Below are positions 43,096 through 56,912 of a stretch of DNA of 64,000 nt, piece after piece. Source of the DNA: Ricinus communis. Lineage: Eukaryota > Streptophyta > Magnoliopsida > Malpighiales > Euphorbiaceae. How positions within the stretch are numbered: the first letter of the stretch is position 1; each line of letters starts with the position of its first letter. The position numbers and the translations under genes are program-made. The notes under the pieces were generated by a model. The model made no database searches, was not told where the DNA came from, and worked only from the letters and a program-made list of their open reading frames with translations. The DNA is taken from NCBI RefSeq assembly GCF_019578655.1, contig NC_063264.1, positions 22,281,688 to 22,345,687 of the forward strand, read 5' to 3'.

Positions 43096-46000
43096 TATGT
43101 TGCCAAATACAACAAATTTTATGGAAACATAACGTTATTGAATTTTAGAACAAGGATGATGTGCACAATATTTATGTTTCTTAACTAGTGGAACAAACCA
43201 AATAGCAAACCAAGAGGAGCTCATATCCTTGTAGTCCTCTCATTCAAACGGAGTATTTTATTCAATAGGTTTACTTATTTACAAGTAATTCTTTATTTTC
43301 TTTGTAAACGTCATGGCCTTATATGTATTAACAAAAATTATGTTCCATGTTTGGTCCACCTTTAAGACTTGATTGGATTAGGTATAAAACTCAAATCTAG
43401 CTCAATGTTTGAAATTGTTATTAGAATGTCTAAAAGAATTAGGACTAACAATTTTTAACACAACATATTTAAATAACATGATATAATATGGAGTTGAGCG
43501 AATTTGAGTTTAGCATAAATATGTTCTAATAATGAATGAGCTAATCCATTTATAACATACTAAAGAAAATAGGTTTATATGTATTGACCTGCTTAACCTG
43601 TTTAAAATACAAAATGATTCTTTTAATTATTCGAGTTAACATGTTAACAAGTAACATGAGACATATCAACATGGATAAATATAAATAAATTAATGATCAA
43701 TTAATTTTATGCATTTAAGATCTATTATTTTAATATTAAATATGGTATAATTATATGTATAAACATATATTTGCAATGATAAATTATATGTATAAAATAT
43801 AATTATAAATTTAAAGATAATAATAGCTAAAAACAAGAGAGTTATAATTAAAAAGAATGAGATTGCAAGAAGAAGAAAGGGAGACTCTCCTTATAAAAGG
43901 AGGGACGAGTTATTTCTTTTACTTAAAAAAGTAAGTAGAGTAACTTGCGAGATTTAAATATTATCTATTTTCTTTTAAAGAGTTTAAAAAAAATATATTT
44001 CATTCGAAAATTTGTAAAGTTTTTTTATGTCATTTTATGGTCTATAATTTTTTCAATTTAATACTTTATGAACTATTTTAAAAATTCTATGATCTTATAT
44101 TAATATAATAGAAAATTTAAAATTATATTTAATATTTTTAAATTTTTTAAAAAGTTAGTTTGTTAAACAGGTTATACGAGTCACGTCGTATAATTTACTT
44201 AATAAATATTATATTTGAATTTTAAATTCTTGACATGATTAATTAAATGGGTTGTGTTTTTAGCCTTTTTATATTATACAAATGTTTTAACATGATAGAA
44301 CACGAATTATCAGTCCTAAAAGAAAATTTTAACTTTTTTGTTTAATTTTATTATTTTTAAATTTCTTTTATAGTTTAATCTTGTCAAATCGGTTTTGACA
44401 AAAATATTAAAATTTATCAATTTCTTTCAAAGTAAAATCCTAAATAACTTTTTTAAGGAAAAAACTAGTTTAAGAAATGCAATTCTAAATGCAAGGATGG
44501 GAGGGCTAGGTGGTTTCCAAAAGCCTATTTTAGATTTTTTTTCTCTACTTATATAATAAATTGTTAAATAATTGACACATATTTATTAATTTTAAATAAT
44601 TAATATGTGTTAATTATCTATTTTCAAAATATAAAATACTTATATATATATGTTACTTTCTTATTTATTATAATATATATACATTTGTGTAGGCAATAAT
44701 TACCCAATCATAGTTATTTTTTATAAGAAAAAAATAAACATTTCACCTTAATTTGTCTTAGCTTATTCTTGCTTGATGTAACATATAATATCTTTGTAAA
44801 ATTACTTTGTTAATTAGAAAAATAACATTAAAATATTATATCAGATATCAAATAGGTAAAAGTTGAGACAACTCAAGGAGGTTATATAATATTACTTTTG
44901 AAAATTTAAATTCTATAACATTATTTAAATTTAATATATATATATATATATATATATTAAAATTTGAATGTGTGATTATATTTTGACACATAATATTTTT
45001 ATTTTAATATGTGTACTTGTTTTAGACTTATGAAATTCAAGCTGATATGTAATATAATAATTCAGATTTTTACAAAAATAAATAATAGTTTTTTTAAATA
45101 AACTTTCCTCTCCGGGAATTTTATAAATTGGTTTAATATTTTCATGGTAATTTTTAAGATAGAAATTTTCTCAACTATGAAATTTTATATAATCTATTGT
45201 AAATTTAAAAATAAATAATATAAGTTGATATATGACTTAATAATAAAATTTCATATTCAAAAACAAGATTATTTTTATTATTATTATTATTATTAGATGT
45301 CAGTCGGATTAAAAAAAGGAATAATAAAAGAAAAAAAAAAAAGGCAATGAAAGGAAGAATTAGTGATATTTTGAAAAGAAGGTTCTACATTTGTAGCTAT
45401 TGTGTAAAGGATCGCGTGAGAGCTTTAAGGACTTCTTTTTTTCTTGTTGCTATTGTTTTTGTTTAGCCAACAATAGGGAAAGAAGGAAAAAGGGAAAGAA
45501 GAGTTGTTCCAAATTCAAATCAATATTGTCATTTATATTAATTTTCTTTTTATCAGTTTAGAGCATGGTTCAATCAGGTAAGTCTGCCATTTTTTTAAAG
45601 ATTCTATTAGGTAAATTTAATTTCTAAATCAATATTAATTATCATTTTGGTATATAAAAGTTATAACTATATTTGATGTAGGAATAAATTTGTTAAGGTG
45701 ACTCTAATTTATCGGAGGATTTCAAATTTGAAGATATTTATTGAACTTATCATAAGCAAGTAAATAGCATATGGGTCAACAAATTTTAAGGAGTTGATTT
45801 CATTTGCTTAAATATGGTGGAAGCTTAATTGGGTATGAGTAAGTTCTAAGCTTTTTTACACTTGTTCACTAAATTTATAATTTAGGGGGTTAGTTATGAT
45901 TGGTTACTTAAAAGGAATTCTTTTTGGGTGATTGAAGTTCAATAATTCCTATTGTAGGTCGATATGTATTCTATTAGGTATGAAAATTCTATTGATTACA

Positions 46001-46849
46001 TGTATGATAGTAGGCAGATAACTGATACTATAACAGTAAGATGATATTATTATTAGTCTTATTAAAACCTATCAATAATTTAAAGTTAATTGGATAAATA
46101 AGAACTAGGAGAAATTATCTTGCTTGAGATTTAATTAAATTAAATAATTGGTAGTTCTAAATAAGTACTTTGTGAGTTATGATTTTATTTTTAGATTTGG
46201 ATCCGTTTTATGTGTGGAATTAGTTAAAAATGCTACTGAACTTTTTATAGAATTAATTGAATGGGATTAAAGGATAATTGGAAAAAAATGAGATTAGAAA
46301 TTAAATGTTAGATATTAGATATTAAATAAAAAATTTCAAGAAATAAGATTAAATTAATTCTTAATTCCGTTATATATATATATAATCTTACGTGCATAAA
46401 TGATTGTTCGGAAAAATTAACAAGTTGAACGAAAGATAGTTTAGATTCTGCTTACCAAGTGAGGATAAGCTTTTAACATTATAGTTTTTAATTATGTGTG
46501 ATATCTATATTTCTTGAATTTTAAATTTTATTTATTTTTGATAATATTTTAATAAATAAATATTTTTTATATTAAATTAAACATCTAACAAAATATTTTA
46601 ATAATCGAGTAATATAGGTAATATCTAATAATATAATATATTAATTTTTGATAAAATTAACTATTATTTTGTGGTATTAAATAAGTATTTATTGGCTTTG
46701 ATACGAATGCTTATTTTTGAATTATAAATAGACTTAAATTTTGCTACTAATACCATTTGTGAATTTATTAAGTATTAGATTAAGCTTGAATTATTAATAT
46801 AACCTTAAGTATATATATATATATATTATTTATTTATTTTAAAAGAGGG
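43096..46849. other. AT-rich intergenic DNA
   Basis: No gene is recognised. There is a (TA)n run at about 44937-44958 and a TTA run at about 45275-45295. The part from about 45350 to 46450 is less AT-extreme and could be old transposon sequence, but it has no identifiable ends or protein motifs. Confidence 0.4.
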
Positions 46850-48158
46850 ATGTTACTGTAGCAAGTGTTTTAAGGGAAGCCTAACATAATATCTTTATTG
46901 GAAAAATTGCAAAAGGACCTCTGGAACATATCTCCCCTTCTCCTCATTCCTCTCCCTTCCTTCCCTCATCGCTACCCTCTCCTTCCTCCCTATTTCCACC
47001 ATTTCTATCGTCCTTCACTACCACCAGCCACCGGAACCTTTTCCCTTTCATCTCCTTTCGCCGGCCAACCTCCATTCTCGCCGAAAAATCGAAAGCTTTA
47101 GGAGGAAGAGCTGTCACCCTTTTTGCGACTGCCGGAATGACCTTCTTTCACCGTTCTTTTGCAAATCTAATGCCGGACTTGAGCTCCTCACCCTCCAAAA
47201 CCTATAGGCAGCCCCTCCTCGCCGTTGAACAGTCGTTTCCCAGCTCCTCCAAGCCTCACCGGAGCTGAAATTTTTCAGCCTCAATCTGATGGCTTTCGGT
47301 GACTTTCAAGCGAAGACATCTACATTTTCGAACTTCCTACAGCTCAATTTTCACGTAGGCTCTTCCGGATTCAAATCCCACCACAGTTTCAGACCCCGGT
47401 ACTTTTCATACGTGCAGATTTTAGATTTTTGGGTTCGGTAAATTTTGTTTGGACTTTAAAAATTGTTTAAGAATTTTAGGAAATATTATCACCATTGATT
47501 GTCAATTATAAATAATTTAATTTAATTTGATCTAATTAATTGATAATTAATTTATAAATATTATAAATTAATTAGTATGATTAGTTATTATTCGGTTTTG
47601 TGATAATTATGGCTGGAAATAATTAAATTAGATACCATAAATTATTTGTAAGCTGGTTGTGAAATAAATATTAATGTTGGACTTTTAGTTATTAATTGAG
47701 ATCTGTGCTATGATGCAGTGTCGGAAAAACTGGTAACCTGACTCCTAATAATTATGTAATGAATATTTAAAGTGCTTTTAGCAGGTTTTGAATCCATTTT
47801 ATGGGATAAATGTCTGTATTTTAGGAGAGATTTTGCCGAATTTTCGGTAGAATTTTTTAGCGGAGTCAATCAAAATTCTTTAGGCAGTCTAATTTAGGAG
47901 TCGAAGCCTAAAATAAATTATAAAATATTTTATTAACTTAATTATTCTCATGAATAGATAATATGTCGGTTTAGCAAGTTCCACCCAGTTGGCGAAAACT
48001 CGGCAAAACTGTGAGTTAAAGTCATCTATTCTACTGCATATATCATATCTGGATCTATATGCAATTCTTTTAATGAATAATTATTATGGTTATGTTAATA
48101 GTATAAATATTATTAAATTTATTTTCATTACTATCTATATTATTATTCATGCCATTAC

Positions 48159-48203
<45 letters not shown>

Positions 48204-49700
48204 TACTGTTCAATTATTATTATTATTATTATTGTGAATATTGTATTATTAAATTATGCCATTACATCTTCTGTGATTTAATTTTAGTATTGTATGTTAA
48301 ACGAATAAAGTTGTAATTGTTGGAGTATCATGTTACATATAATATTATTGATGCTAATGTATATTGTGGTTCGGGATGAGACAATAATAGAACGTTCCAC
48401 CTGATGGGTTATATCAAGACCGTGTGCGCATCAGTGAGGATCAGTGTCGGGTAATAGAGGAACATTCGGTGATGTGCCCTGGTCCAGCACAATTTTCTGG
48501 GCTTATAGGACTTTGATTTGCCGGAGAAACGTCTCTGGTTGAGCGTTGTTCTCTGGGGGTCAGCTGTATTAGTATTTAAATGACCGAAGTTGATGTAAGG
48601 ACCATGGTCAAGCTTTACTCTCTAGGCACCAGTCTCATTGGATTAAAAGAGCTGAAAAGCTGCTAGAATTGGGGTTTAAGGTTCTGCTGCAGTACTCGTC
48701 TTATATATGTTAAAAATTGTATATATTTTTTTAAAATTATGATATGACACAAATTTATTATTCTGCGATGTTCTATATTATTTAAATAATTATTATATAT
48801 ATATATGGTTGCTTTAATTCAGACTATATGATTTTAACTCACTCTCGATACTGACAGTCTCAATTTTAATTTTTCAAGTGACAGCTAGGCCCTCCACCGC
48901 CCTTATCTTTTGACAGCCCGACTTTCTTCTCCTTCGGGCCTATTGTAATTAGTTTCTTTCTTTTTTGACATTTTGAGTTATTTGAAAATCTAGGCTCTCT
49001 GTAGTAGTGGTTCTCAAACTTAAATATTTTATTTTGACCTATTAAACCTACGGAAATAATATTAAACGATTGTGCTAACATATTGATTTAATTATGTTGT
49101 AATTATGTGAATGAATATTAGTAAATGAATCATCGATATATATATATATATATTGTCTGCGTGCATATGGCAGAATTTCACGCTTCTGGCTGCTAAGTAA
49201 GATATATTTACCTCCAATGCTGCCAAAATTTTTTGGGATATATCTATGAGTGTATTTATTTATTTGTAACATTTTCTTTTAATATATTATCGAATTTTTC
49301 CTCATAGATTTAAGACTTGGATATTGTTGACTTCAAATGTGAAAATAGAATGCAGTTTTGGATACATAAAGGGATGATCCTATATTTAATTAGTTTTATA
49401 AGATTTTATTTGTCTAAGTAGATTTATTTGATTAAATATTTATGTTCATAATATTATTAGTATTTTGTCCAACATAATATTATTAGAATACGAGATATTA
49501 TGTATACCCCTTATCTGTTTCTTTTTATTATTTGTTTATTCTTTCACCGACTTTTACTCACATTTTTTTCCGCTATTATTGTTATGCAGGATAATTGATC
49601 AGAAGAGAAGTTATAGCGGATAGAGCTTCGTGTTGCTAGCTTTCACGATCTATGAAAGTGAAAATGAAAAATTAGATAGTAGGATTCAGTTTGGGCATAG
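46850..49700. repeat. Probable gypsy (Tekay/Del-like) LTR remnant
   Basis: The composition differs sharply from the flanks. It begins with TGTTACTGTAGCAAG, followed by a C/T-rich stretch containing CGCCGGCC and CGCCG motifs (46930-47260), then GGCGAAAACTCGGCAAAACTGTGAG near 47980, then a GC-richer segment at 48365-48700 (GTCGGGTAATAGAGG, CTGGGGGTCAGCTG), then TGTAGTAGTGGTTCTCAAAC near 49000. This succession is reminiscent of long chromovirus LTRs. It has no protein-coding segment, no matching partner LTR in the window and no confirmed target duplication, so a solo or truncated LTR is the best reading. Confidence 0.4.
48159..48236. repeat. (ATT)n microsatellite
   Basis: About 14 consecutive ATT units followed by a short break and a second run of about six. 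The apparent ORF across it is mostly isoleucine and is not a gene. Confidence 0.95.
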
Positions 49701-49704
49701 CCGT

Positions 49705-50183
49705 TACATATAATTTTATTATTTTTCTATTAATTTATTAAATAATAAATTACAACTCTAATTAAACAATGACTCTAATTATAAAAAATAATATTTTAAT
49801 TATATTTTTAATATTATATCAACTAACAAATTAGTTTTTATCAAACAATGATTTTAATTTTAAAAATTAATATTTTTATATTTTTATTAACTAATAATAC
49901 TATAATTTCTAATCTAACAAAATAGAAATATTAATTATATATAATAGTAAAGATTAATTAATAAATATTTATTTTATATTATTATACTAATAAAAATCTC
50001 TAAAACCAATAAAATCTTAAAATTTTAAAAAATATTTAAGAAAAATATTTAAAAATATTTAATTTATATTATTTTTTAAATATTATAAATAATTATAAAA
50101 TATTAAAAATTTTATTAAATTTGGTCTGTAAACTCAATTTACATTTTAAAATAATTACAACGGCTGCGCGGATAAATGACTAG
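49705..50183 (+). repeat. Dispersed AT-rich repeat, copy 2, with Helitron-like 3' end
   Basis: Shares ordered motifs with copies 1 and 3 (TATTAATTTATTA, TTTTAATATTATAT, TAAATATTATAAAT, ATTAAATTTGG). It ends in CAACGGCTGCGCGG, eight bases, then CTAG followed by T. A GC-rich near-hairpin shortly before CTRR and insertion before T are Helitron 3' hallmarks; here the stem is imperfect. The 5' end is not preserved. Confidence 0.5.
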
Positions 50184-51601
50184 TTGATAGGTAGTTTATA
50201 AAAACTAAAAAAATCTATTAAATAAAAGAATTTAAACATATTTTCTTAACTACAAATATAATAATCCCAAACAAGCCTAACATTTAAGAACAGGGATGGT
50301 ATGAGACATAAGAAGAAAACACAAAATCCAAAATGATGGCCGGCAATTGAGTCATCTTGAATCCACGAAAACGATGAAAAACACATAAACAGATGCTGAG
50401 TAAACATACATGTGACCATTACGTACAGGATAAAATGCCAAAAAAAAGATGCTTTTCCAGTGGTGTAAACCCTTATCTAGCAACTTCCTAATCCTCTTTG
50501 CAGTTTACAGGAACACATAGACCAACTTCTCATATGTAATTCCAGTCTCGTACGGAGTTTATTGGTCACTCCCTTAATTCTTGCTTCTATTATGCAAGTG
50601 CTAAGGCCAAATTCTATTGGCTACGATGAACCCTCAAAAGCCTAGTTGTTTTGAGAATGAAGTGCAGGAAGTGAGGGAACCTTGTCAGCTCATTTTAATG
50701 AAGCTTCCTAGTTCGAAATGTGCAGCATTGGACGGTGACAGTAAAATATATGATTTCTTGGAGAAAACCATTCTAGTTGGAATTCAGTTCTGAATGATTC
50801 AGTAAAATATTTTTAGGTCAGTTCAATTCGATTCTAAAAGTTTTCGGTTATTTTTTTTTCAATACAGTTTTATAGTTCATGCAGGAATCCCCGACATCCA
50901 TCCTTGGCATAGATAATACAGGCTTTGACTTGTGAGATGCAAGCATTCGTTGTAACAGATTTTTCACAAGTTTCCATTGATTTCCTGAGGGTTTAGCATT
51001 AAGCAATATGGATCAGTAAGTTATTCTTGGGGACGGTCTACGTTCTGAACCAAAGTATAACAATTCAGCCAACTCTAGTTTCATAAAGTAGTAGGACTCT
51101 CAATCTGCAAACGAAATATGTGTGCTCCTAGATATTGTGGCAAAACAGGTTATATAGACTATGCAGTTGAGGTACCAGTTTGCACAGAGGCTCAGCTTTT
51201 TGCCTTTTGATGTCAACTTCAGGCACAGCTTAAATCTGGTAAATGTTGCATTACAATTTTTACATCTGCACCGGAAGCAAAATGAAGGAAGCACTGTATT
51301 TTGTTCAAGTTCTTAACTTAGTGCAAGAAATGATTGCGTGCATATGTTAATTATATGCACATAAGACAGGGTGAAGCTATGCATGTGCTACCCTTTCTTC
51401 TCATTATTTCCCTCACCACCCCCCACCCCCCCCCCCCCCCAAGTAAACTAATACACTAGTGAACAGCAAACAAGGGAAGCTCTAATTGTTTTATTGCATA
51501 AACAATCGTACACAACACAAGTTCTTCAACCAGTTGACACCAAAAGATCAATGGCAAAGAGAAAGCTAAAGTTAATGTTTATTAAACCAATGTTCAGCCT
51601 G
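50184..51601. other. Intergenic DNA downstream of the class IV aminotransferase gene
   Basis: Less AT-rich than its surroundings, with no ORF or RNA recognised. The right end should be the 3' untranslated region of the minus-strand gene. A C-rich tract with 15 consecutive C lies at 51426-51440. Confidence 0.4.
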
Positions 51602-53887
51602 TTACTCGTAATGAACAGGTACCCTCTGCATTCCAGTGCCTGCAACCATATCATCCCAAAGCAGATCAGAGAGTGCCATTGTCAACTCTCCCACCTTACC
51701 TGCAACAAAGAAATCAAGTATGTCATAAGAATTATTGCTTTGTTTATATTCCATACTATTGCAAGAAAAGGAGCATCTGATCTCAAGTCAGTAATAACAA
51801 AGTGATAAATGGGTAGCAGATTACTGTCTCCTATGGGTTGTTCATCCCACATTATAATTGGCAACAGAGGGAGTGTACTTCCAACATACATAATTTCAGC
51901 TGCCCCTTTAGCCTCCTCCACAGTAAGGTTACTGGTTTTAATGCATTTTAATCGCCCTTGCGCAATCAGTTTAGGTGCTAATTGAAGAAGCCTTAATGCA
52001 GTGCAACCACTAAGGATCTTGTCAAACGAAGGCAGAATGAGCTCTTTATCATGGTTTATGAAAGCAACATTCACATTCGGGCCCTCGGCAATATAGCCTT
52101 CATCATCAACCCAGATAGAAGCAAAAGCTCCTTTGTCTTCAGCTTCCATTATCGCAAGGACATTGGGGAGATAGTTCACATTTTTCATTGTTGCAAACAG
52201 AGGTGACTTTATTGGGATTGTAGATGTTATCACTTTAACACCTTCTTTGTGCTGACAGAAGTCATCGTCAATGACTACAGCATAGAATGCAGAAGTTGGG
52301 CATTTTGCAGGTGAGAGTAAGAAATCTCCAGGGCCTGCACTTAACCAAAATCTTAGAGTTCCTTTCTTGCATTTTGATGCTGCTGTCATCTGAAGAAGAA
52401 TGCTTCGAAGAGTTGAGCGAGGGAAAGGAGAAGTTATCCTTGCTTTTGATGCTGATCGTAGAAAACGATCCAAATGGACATCTAGCTCATATAGATATCT
52501 GCATTAATCATAATGGTCAAAAGATAGAAATTGTAATTGCTTTCCAAAACAGATAAGAGAATAAACTACAATATTTAGAAAGCCCAGAATGGCATGCAAT
52601 TGATAGGATGGTGATGCTGATGCTGATGCTGCATGAAAACTTATATAAAGATGTTTTATAGCTTTAATGCATACCCATCAAAAATGATAGATGTATCAAA
52701 CACACCATGCCCTCGATGGACCATGTGATCATCTATGGGAATTACCATCATTGCTGGATCAAGAATAATTCCACCATATACACTGGAAAACATTGCTGGG
52801 TATGGTTGTTTTTTCACTGCACTCCACTTCTCATGTAGCCTTTCAAGCAACTGAATGATCAACAACAGAAATGGAAAAAATAGTTTAAGAAAATGTCAAA
52901 GAGGGAGAAGAACTAGTGGTAACCTGGCATTTTAGAAGTTAAAAGATCATTGAAAGAATAGAGCAGCAGTCTTTCAAAAGCAATAATAGAAAATGGCAGG
53001 TATTTTTAGGCAAAGTTAAAGTCTTCTCACAGAAGGGAAAATTGGTCTCCACTAATTAATCCAATCCGGAATTTCATATGGTACATTGAATTAATTGAGA
53101 AAAGCACCATAGATTTGACTGGATGAACTCAAATCAAATTCAGGTTATAACATAAACTGAATATCATATCTTATAGAAGGCACATGTACACATTTTAGGA
53201 CCCACTAATCACTCTAGATATGTTTTATGCTTGACAGGTTTTAGAAGTTTAGCTTCATCAAATTCATCTACAGCTAGCTATTGCTAGGTAAACCCAATTT
53301 GATCATTGGCAAGTCCATAGCAACTTCCTTTATCTACTATTGTCAACCTCAAAACTATTCCTTACACCCTCCCTTTTTCTCCTTTAACATGTCCTGCAGT
53401 CAATAGAACAAGACCAGAACACAGCAGTATTTTCCTATAAAGAAGAAAAAGACCGAGTCGGAAGCTTCTTAAATTCTCTGATACAAACCAGAAAATGATA
53501 CATATAGCTAATACCCCATCTATCAGTTTATATGTCAAAGAAAAGCAAATGAATAGGGAACACAGACCATAAACTTCAAATTAGAATGGAAAATCCTGAC
53601 CAAGTGTAAGTAAGAAGATAAGATATCAGGTTATAGAGAGTTTTATAACCTCTGAAGATGATGAGAACACATGAACCTTAAAGTCACTGCTGCCGTTTTC
53701 AACTTCTGATGCATCCACCTCTTCTTCAAAACAGACATGAAGCATTAAAAATAGTAATAAGCACAATAAATTCATCAAGAAACAACCAATTAAGAACAAC
53801 CCAAAAATCTATTACACCATAAAAATAAAAGGAAGAGAAAAACAAAAAGAAAAAGAAAAAGAAATTACCTGATTTTTGATGCTCCAT
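51602..53887 (-). CDS. Class IV PLP aminotransferase: D-amino-acid transaminase / ADC lyase type, five exons
   Basis: Exons on the minus strand: 53887-53869, 53723-53650, 52850-52675, 52498-51825 and 51699-51602. The junctions are GT-AG and in phase, giving 346 aa. The plant family includes the Arabidopsis protein described both as D-amino-acid transaminase and as aminodeoxychorismate lyase (p-aminobenzoate for folate). Landmarks: MMVIPIDDHMVHRGHGVFDT (fold IV substrate-pocket strand, about residues 65-85), YLYELDVHLDRFLRSA, LSAGPGDF, and the PLP lysine Lys195 in FATMKNVNYLPN, followed by EGYIAEGPNVNVAF and LSGCTALRLL. It starts MEHQKSEEVDASEVENG with no plastid transit peptide, unlike the plastidial Arabidopsis enzyme, so it is either a cytosolic form or the true first exon lies further right. 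The first 19-nt exon is the least certain part. D-amino-acid transaminase versus lyase activity cannot be told from sequence. Confidence 0.9.
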
Positions 53888-53962
53888 GGATAATCAAGAA
53901 AAAAAATGTAACAGTGAAATAATATGGAAATCAAGAGATAATAAATCAGATGAAGTGAACCA

Positions 53963-53970
53963 AGTTTATA
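53963..53970 (-). promoter_or_regulatory. Putative TATA box of the class IV aminotransferase gene
   Basis: TATAAACT on the minus strand lies about 76 bases upstream of the proposed ATG at 53887, a plausible core-promoter distance that supports this start. Confidence 0.4.
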
Positions 53971-55219
53971 GGCAATACTAATAATTGGTAGTTAATATAA
54001 AATAATGTTTTTAGATCAGAGTGAAAGTCCATTTTTGTTTTCTTTTTGGTGTTTAAGTTAATTTTAAGCAGCTTCTCTGGCAGTTTCTTGGAGTTTGGTC
54101 CAAGGTAGAAGACACAGTAAAAGGCAAAACTGGAATGTTGTTGTTTTCTACATTTTGATGAAAAGGAATCCCCTGAGATTGTATGTATCGATCTCTTGGA
54201 ATTTTATTACCAACCACAGCTTGGCCAGGACCCATGTGTTCATCTGTCTGTGCCTCCTATTCAATTCTGGGTCCATTCTGAAGTAGGACGAGAGTAGAGA
54301 CAACACTTGAAATTTAGTATTATTACAATAAATATTCTTTTAAGGAAAGGAATAGTGTCCTTCGGCTTTGGTGATTTCTTTGGAAAAGAAAGGAAAATTA
54401 GAGAAGGTATCACATTATCCACTGGTAAGTAAGACCAGTGATATGATTCGAATTTGATTATTGTTGTCTAAATTCAAGATTCAAAATTTTATGTGGTTTC
54501 CGCGTGTAAGTTCAATATGGAATATGTTTTTTGTGGTTCTGATAACATCATTTCAGATTTTGGCCAATTTAGGCAATTTTAGATTCCGAGTGATATTAGG
54601 TTATTGGATTAACTTATTAAATTTGGATTAATTTTTTAAATTCATCTATTTAATTTTATTTTTTAATCTCAAAATTTCATCTAATAAAATTCTATACATA
54701 ATTTTTTAAAATTTTTTAATTAGAAATCAAAAGTTCAAATTTTCTGTGTTGATAGTGGATTATCTTTTGCCTCATATATGTATGGTCACTTTTTTTTATT
54801 GGACTATCCTTTCATTTACGTTATATTTTTCTTCAAAAATTAAAGAAAACAAATAAAAGAATACAAATTTTATTAATTTTTAAAATAATTAATTTGATTA
54901 TTTAGTTTATTTACAAAACCGTTTCCATCGATAAATTAAAAATTCTAAATTTAAAATGATGTTAACATCAAAAAAATTTATTTAATTAATTTTTTAATAC
55001 CGATTCACTTTTATTGATTAATTTAATTTTTATTCAAAATTTAATTTTATTTTCAGTTCCAAATGTTTCTTTCTCATAAATATAATATAAAAAAAATTAT
55101 TCTTTTATTTTAAAAAATAATTAAAATGGAAATTAAACTAAATTACAAGATAACAAATGCACACATCTATTTTCTAAGTTAAATTCTTTTGTTTCCTTAC
55201 TTGTTATTTTCATTTCTTG

Positions 55220-55254
<35 letters not shown>

Positions 55255-56912
55255 TCAAGGTAATTCTTTTATTTAATAATTTACAAAGTAATAATATTTA
55301 AAATAAAATAAAATATGGAGATGATTTTACAAAAAATATATCTTAAAATTCTAATTGAAAATAAAATATATTAAAAAATCAATATCGAAAGTAATTATAC
55401 ATGATAATTAAATGTTATAAATATATATATTTATCTTAATATTACATTTTAGGTCATTTCAAATATTGAATCAAATTGTGTTGGTTATGAATTCAGGTAT
55501 CATCAGGTCTCTGATTATTTTGATTTCAGGTTCATATTGTTTTGGATTCGAATTATTTTCAGTTTTTTATTATTTTAGGCTCAAATTGTTCTAATTAGAA
55601 ACTAAGACTAAATGTTGTTAAAATATAAAATTTTGTTCTAGGTTTTTAAAAGCATGATCTTATATAAGTTAGTAATATTATTTAATTTAAATTTTTAATT
55701 ATTTTTATTATATAATTAGAGTAAATTAAATTAAAATTAAATAATTTTACTCTAACTCGATAAGAAGTTATTTTTATAAAATTTGATATTTAGTATGAAG
55801 TTCAAGGACTAAATTGAACTTTCTTTATTGATTAAGTAATTTGATTGAGGTAAATTAACCACTCTTGTCAAGTTATTGGGTAGATTAAAATATGAATTAA
55901 TTACCCATTAACTCCAAGATCAGAGGGCAAATTAACACTTTAACCTTATTTTTATTTGTTGTTTGTTTTAATAATTGAAAGCATTTCAAACCTTAAAATT
56001 TTAAATACAAATACTAAAAGAAATTTTTTCTGAAGTATCTAGAAATGAGTTAGCAATTTTAATATTAATTCAGTTTCTTTTTTCTATGGCTGAAAATATA
56101 GGCATGTTAACAATTTTAGATATGAAAGCTAAAATTAAAACCAATAACAAAATACACTACTAATACTGAAAAAAATAAAAATTATATACTAGATTTGAAA
56201 TAAGTTTAAAGTACAAATAGTTAAGCATAATAATTAGTACAAAATCCACCCAGCAACAATGCCCAAGGCATAATCATGTGCAGATATAACCATAACACAA
56301 AATATATCATGTTATATTCCTAATTATACGTCAAACTTATAGATAATTGATATATATTTATTAGTTTTAAATAATTGAATATGTTCATCATTCAATAGCA
56401 AAGTGTAAAATTAGCCTCATATAAGTGCCCATTTCACTTCCAGAATCCTTCAAAAGTTGAGTGTTAGATTCAGTAGGAAGTACTGAATTCATAAGGCACC
56501 CTAGTTCATTCTGTTAATTTCTTCAAGAGCTGGTTATACAACTTCCTGCTTCTCCCCACTCCACCTCTTCTAGATCTAACATTTCTTGCATTGCAGGAAG
56601 AATAATTATTATTAAGAAGAAAAGAAAAGGAAAAGAAAAAGGAGCATTATTGTCAAATCATTATTCCATAATTATACTGGGTATGTATACAATTCTACTG
56701 CAGTTTAAGTACTAAATTTTATGGTGGTGTACTCATATAGCTATACTCTTTTCTATATCCATGTGAGACTGATGCTTCCAGGCCTATTTCTATGTAGATA
56801 TCTAACAATATGGCCATTAGATATGATCTTCGAGATAAGGTAGAATATCCGTCATGAGAAGATTACTGATATCGCGCCCTGGCCAATTGCTAAATTTTGA
56901 TTATGTAGTGAG
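53971..56912. other. Intergenic DNA between the two aminotransferase genes
   Basis: No gene is recognised. A (AT)n run lies at about 55222-55250. The remainder is AT-rich, with the 3' untranslated region of the tyrosine-aminotransferase-type gene expected just left of 56913. Confidence 0.5.

Noticed and set aside
47989..48237. 82-aa ORF ending in poly-isoleucine
   Set aside because: Caused by the ATT microsatellite.
54053..54235. 60-aa minus-strand ORF upstream of the class IV aminotransferase
   Set aside because: No transit-peptide character and no splice connection that keeps frame with exon 1 could be seen.
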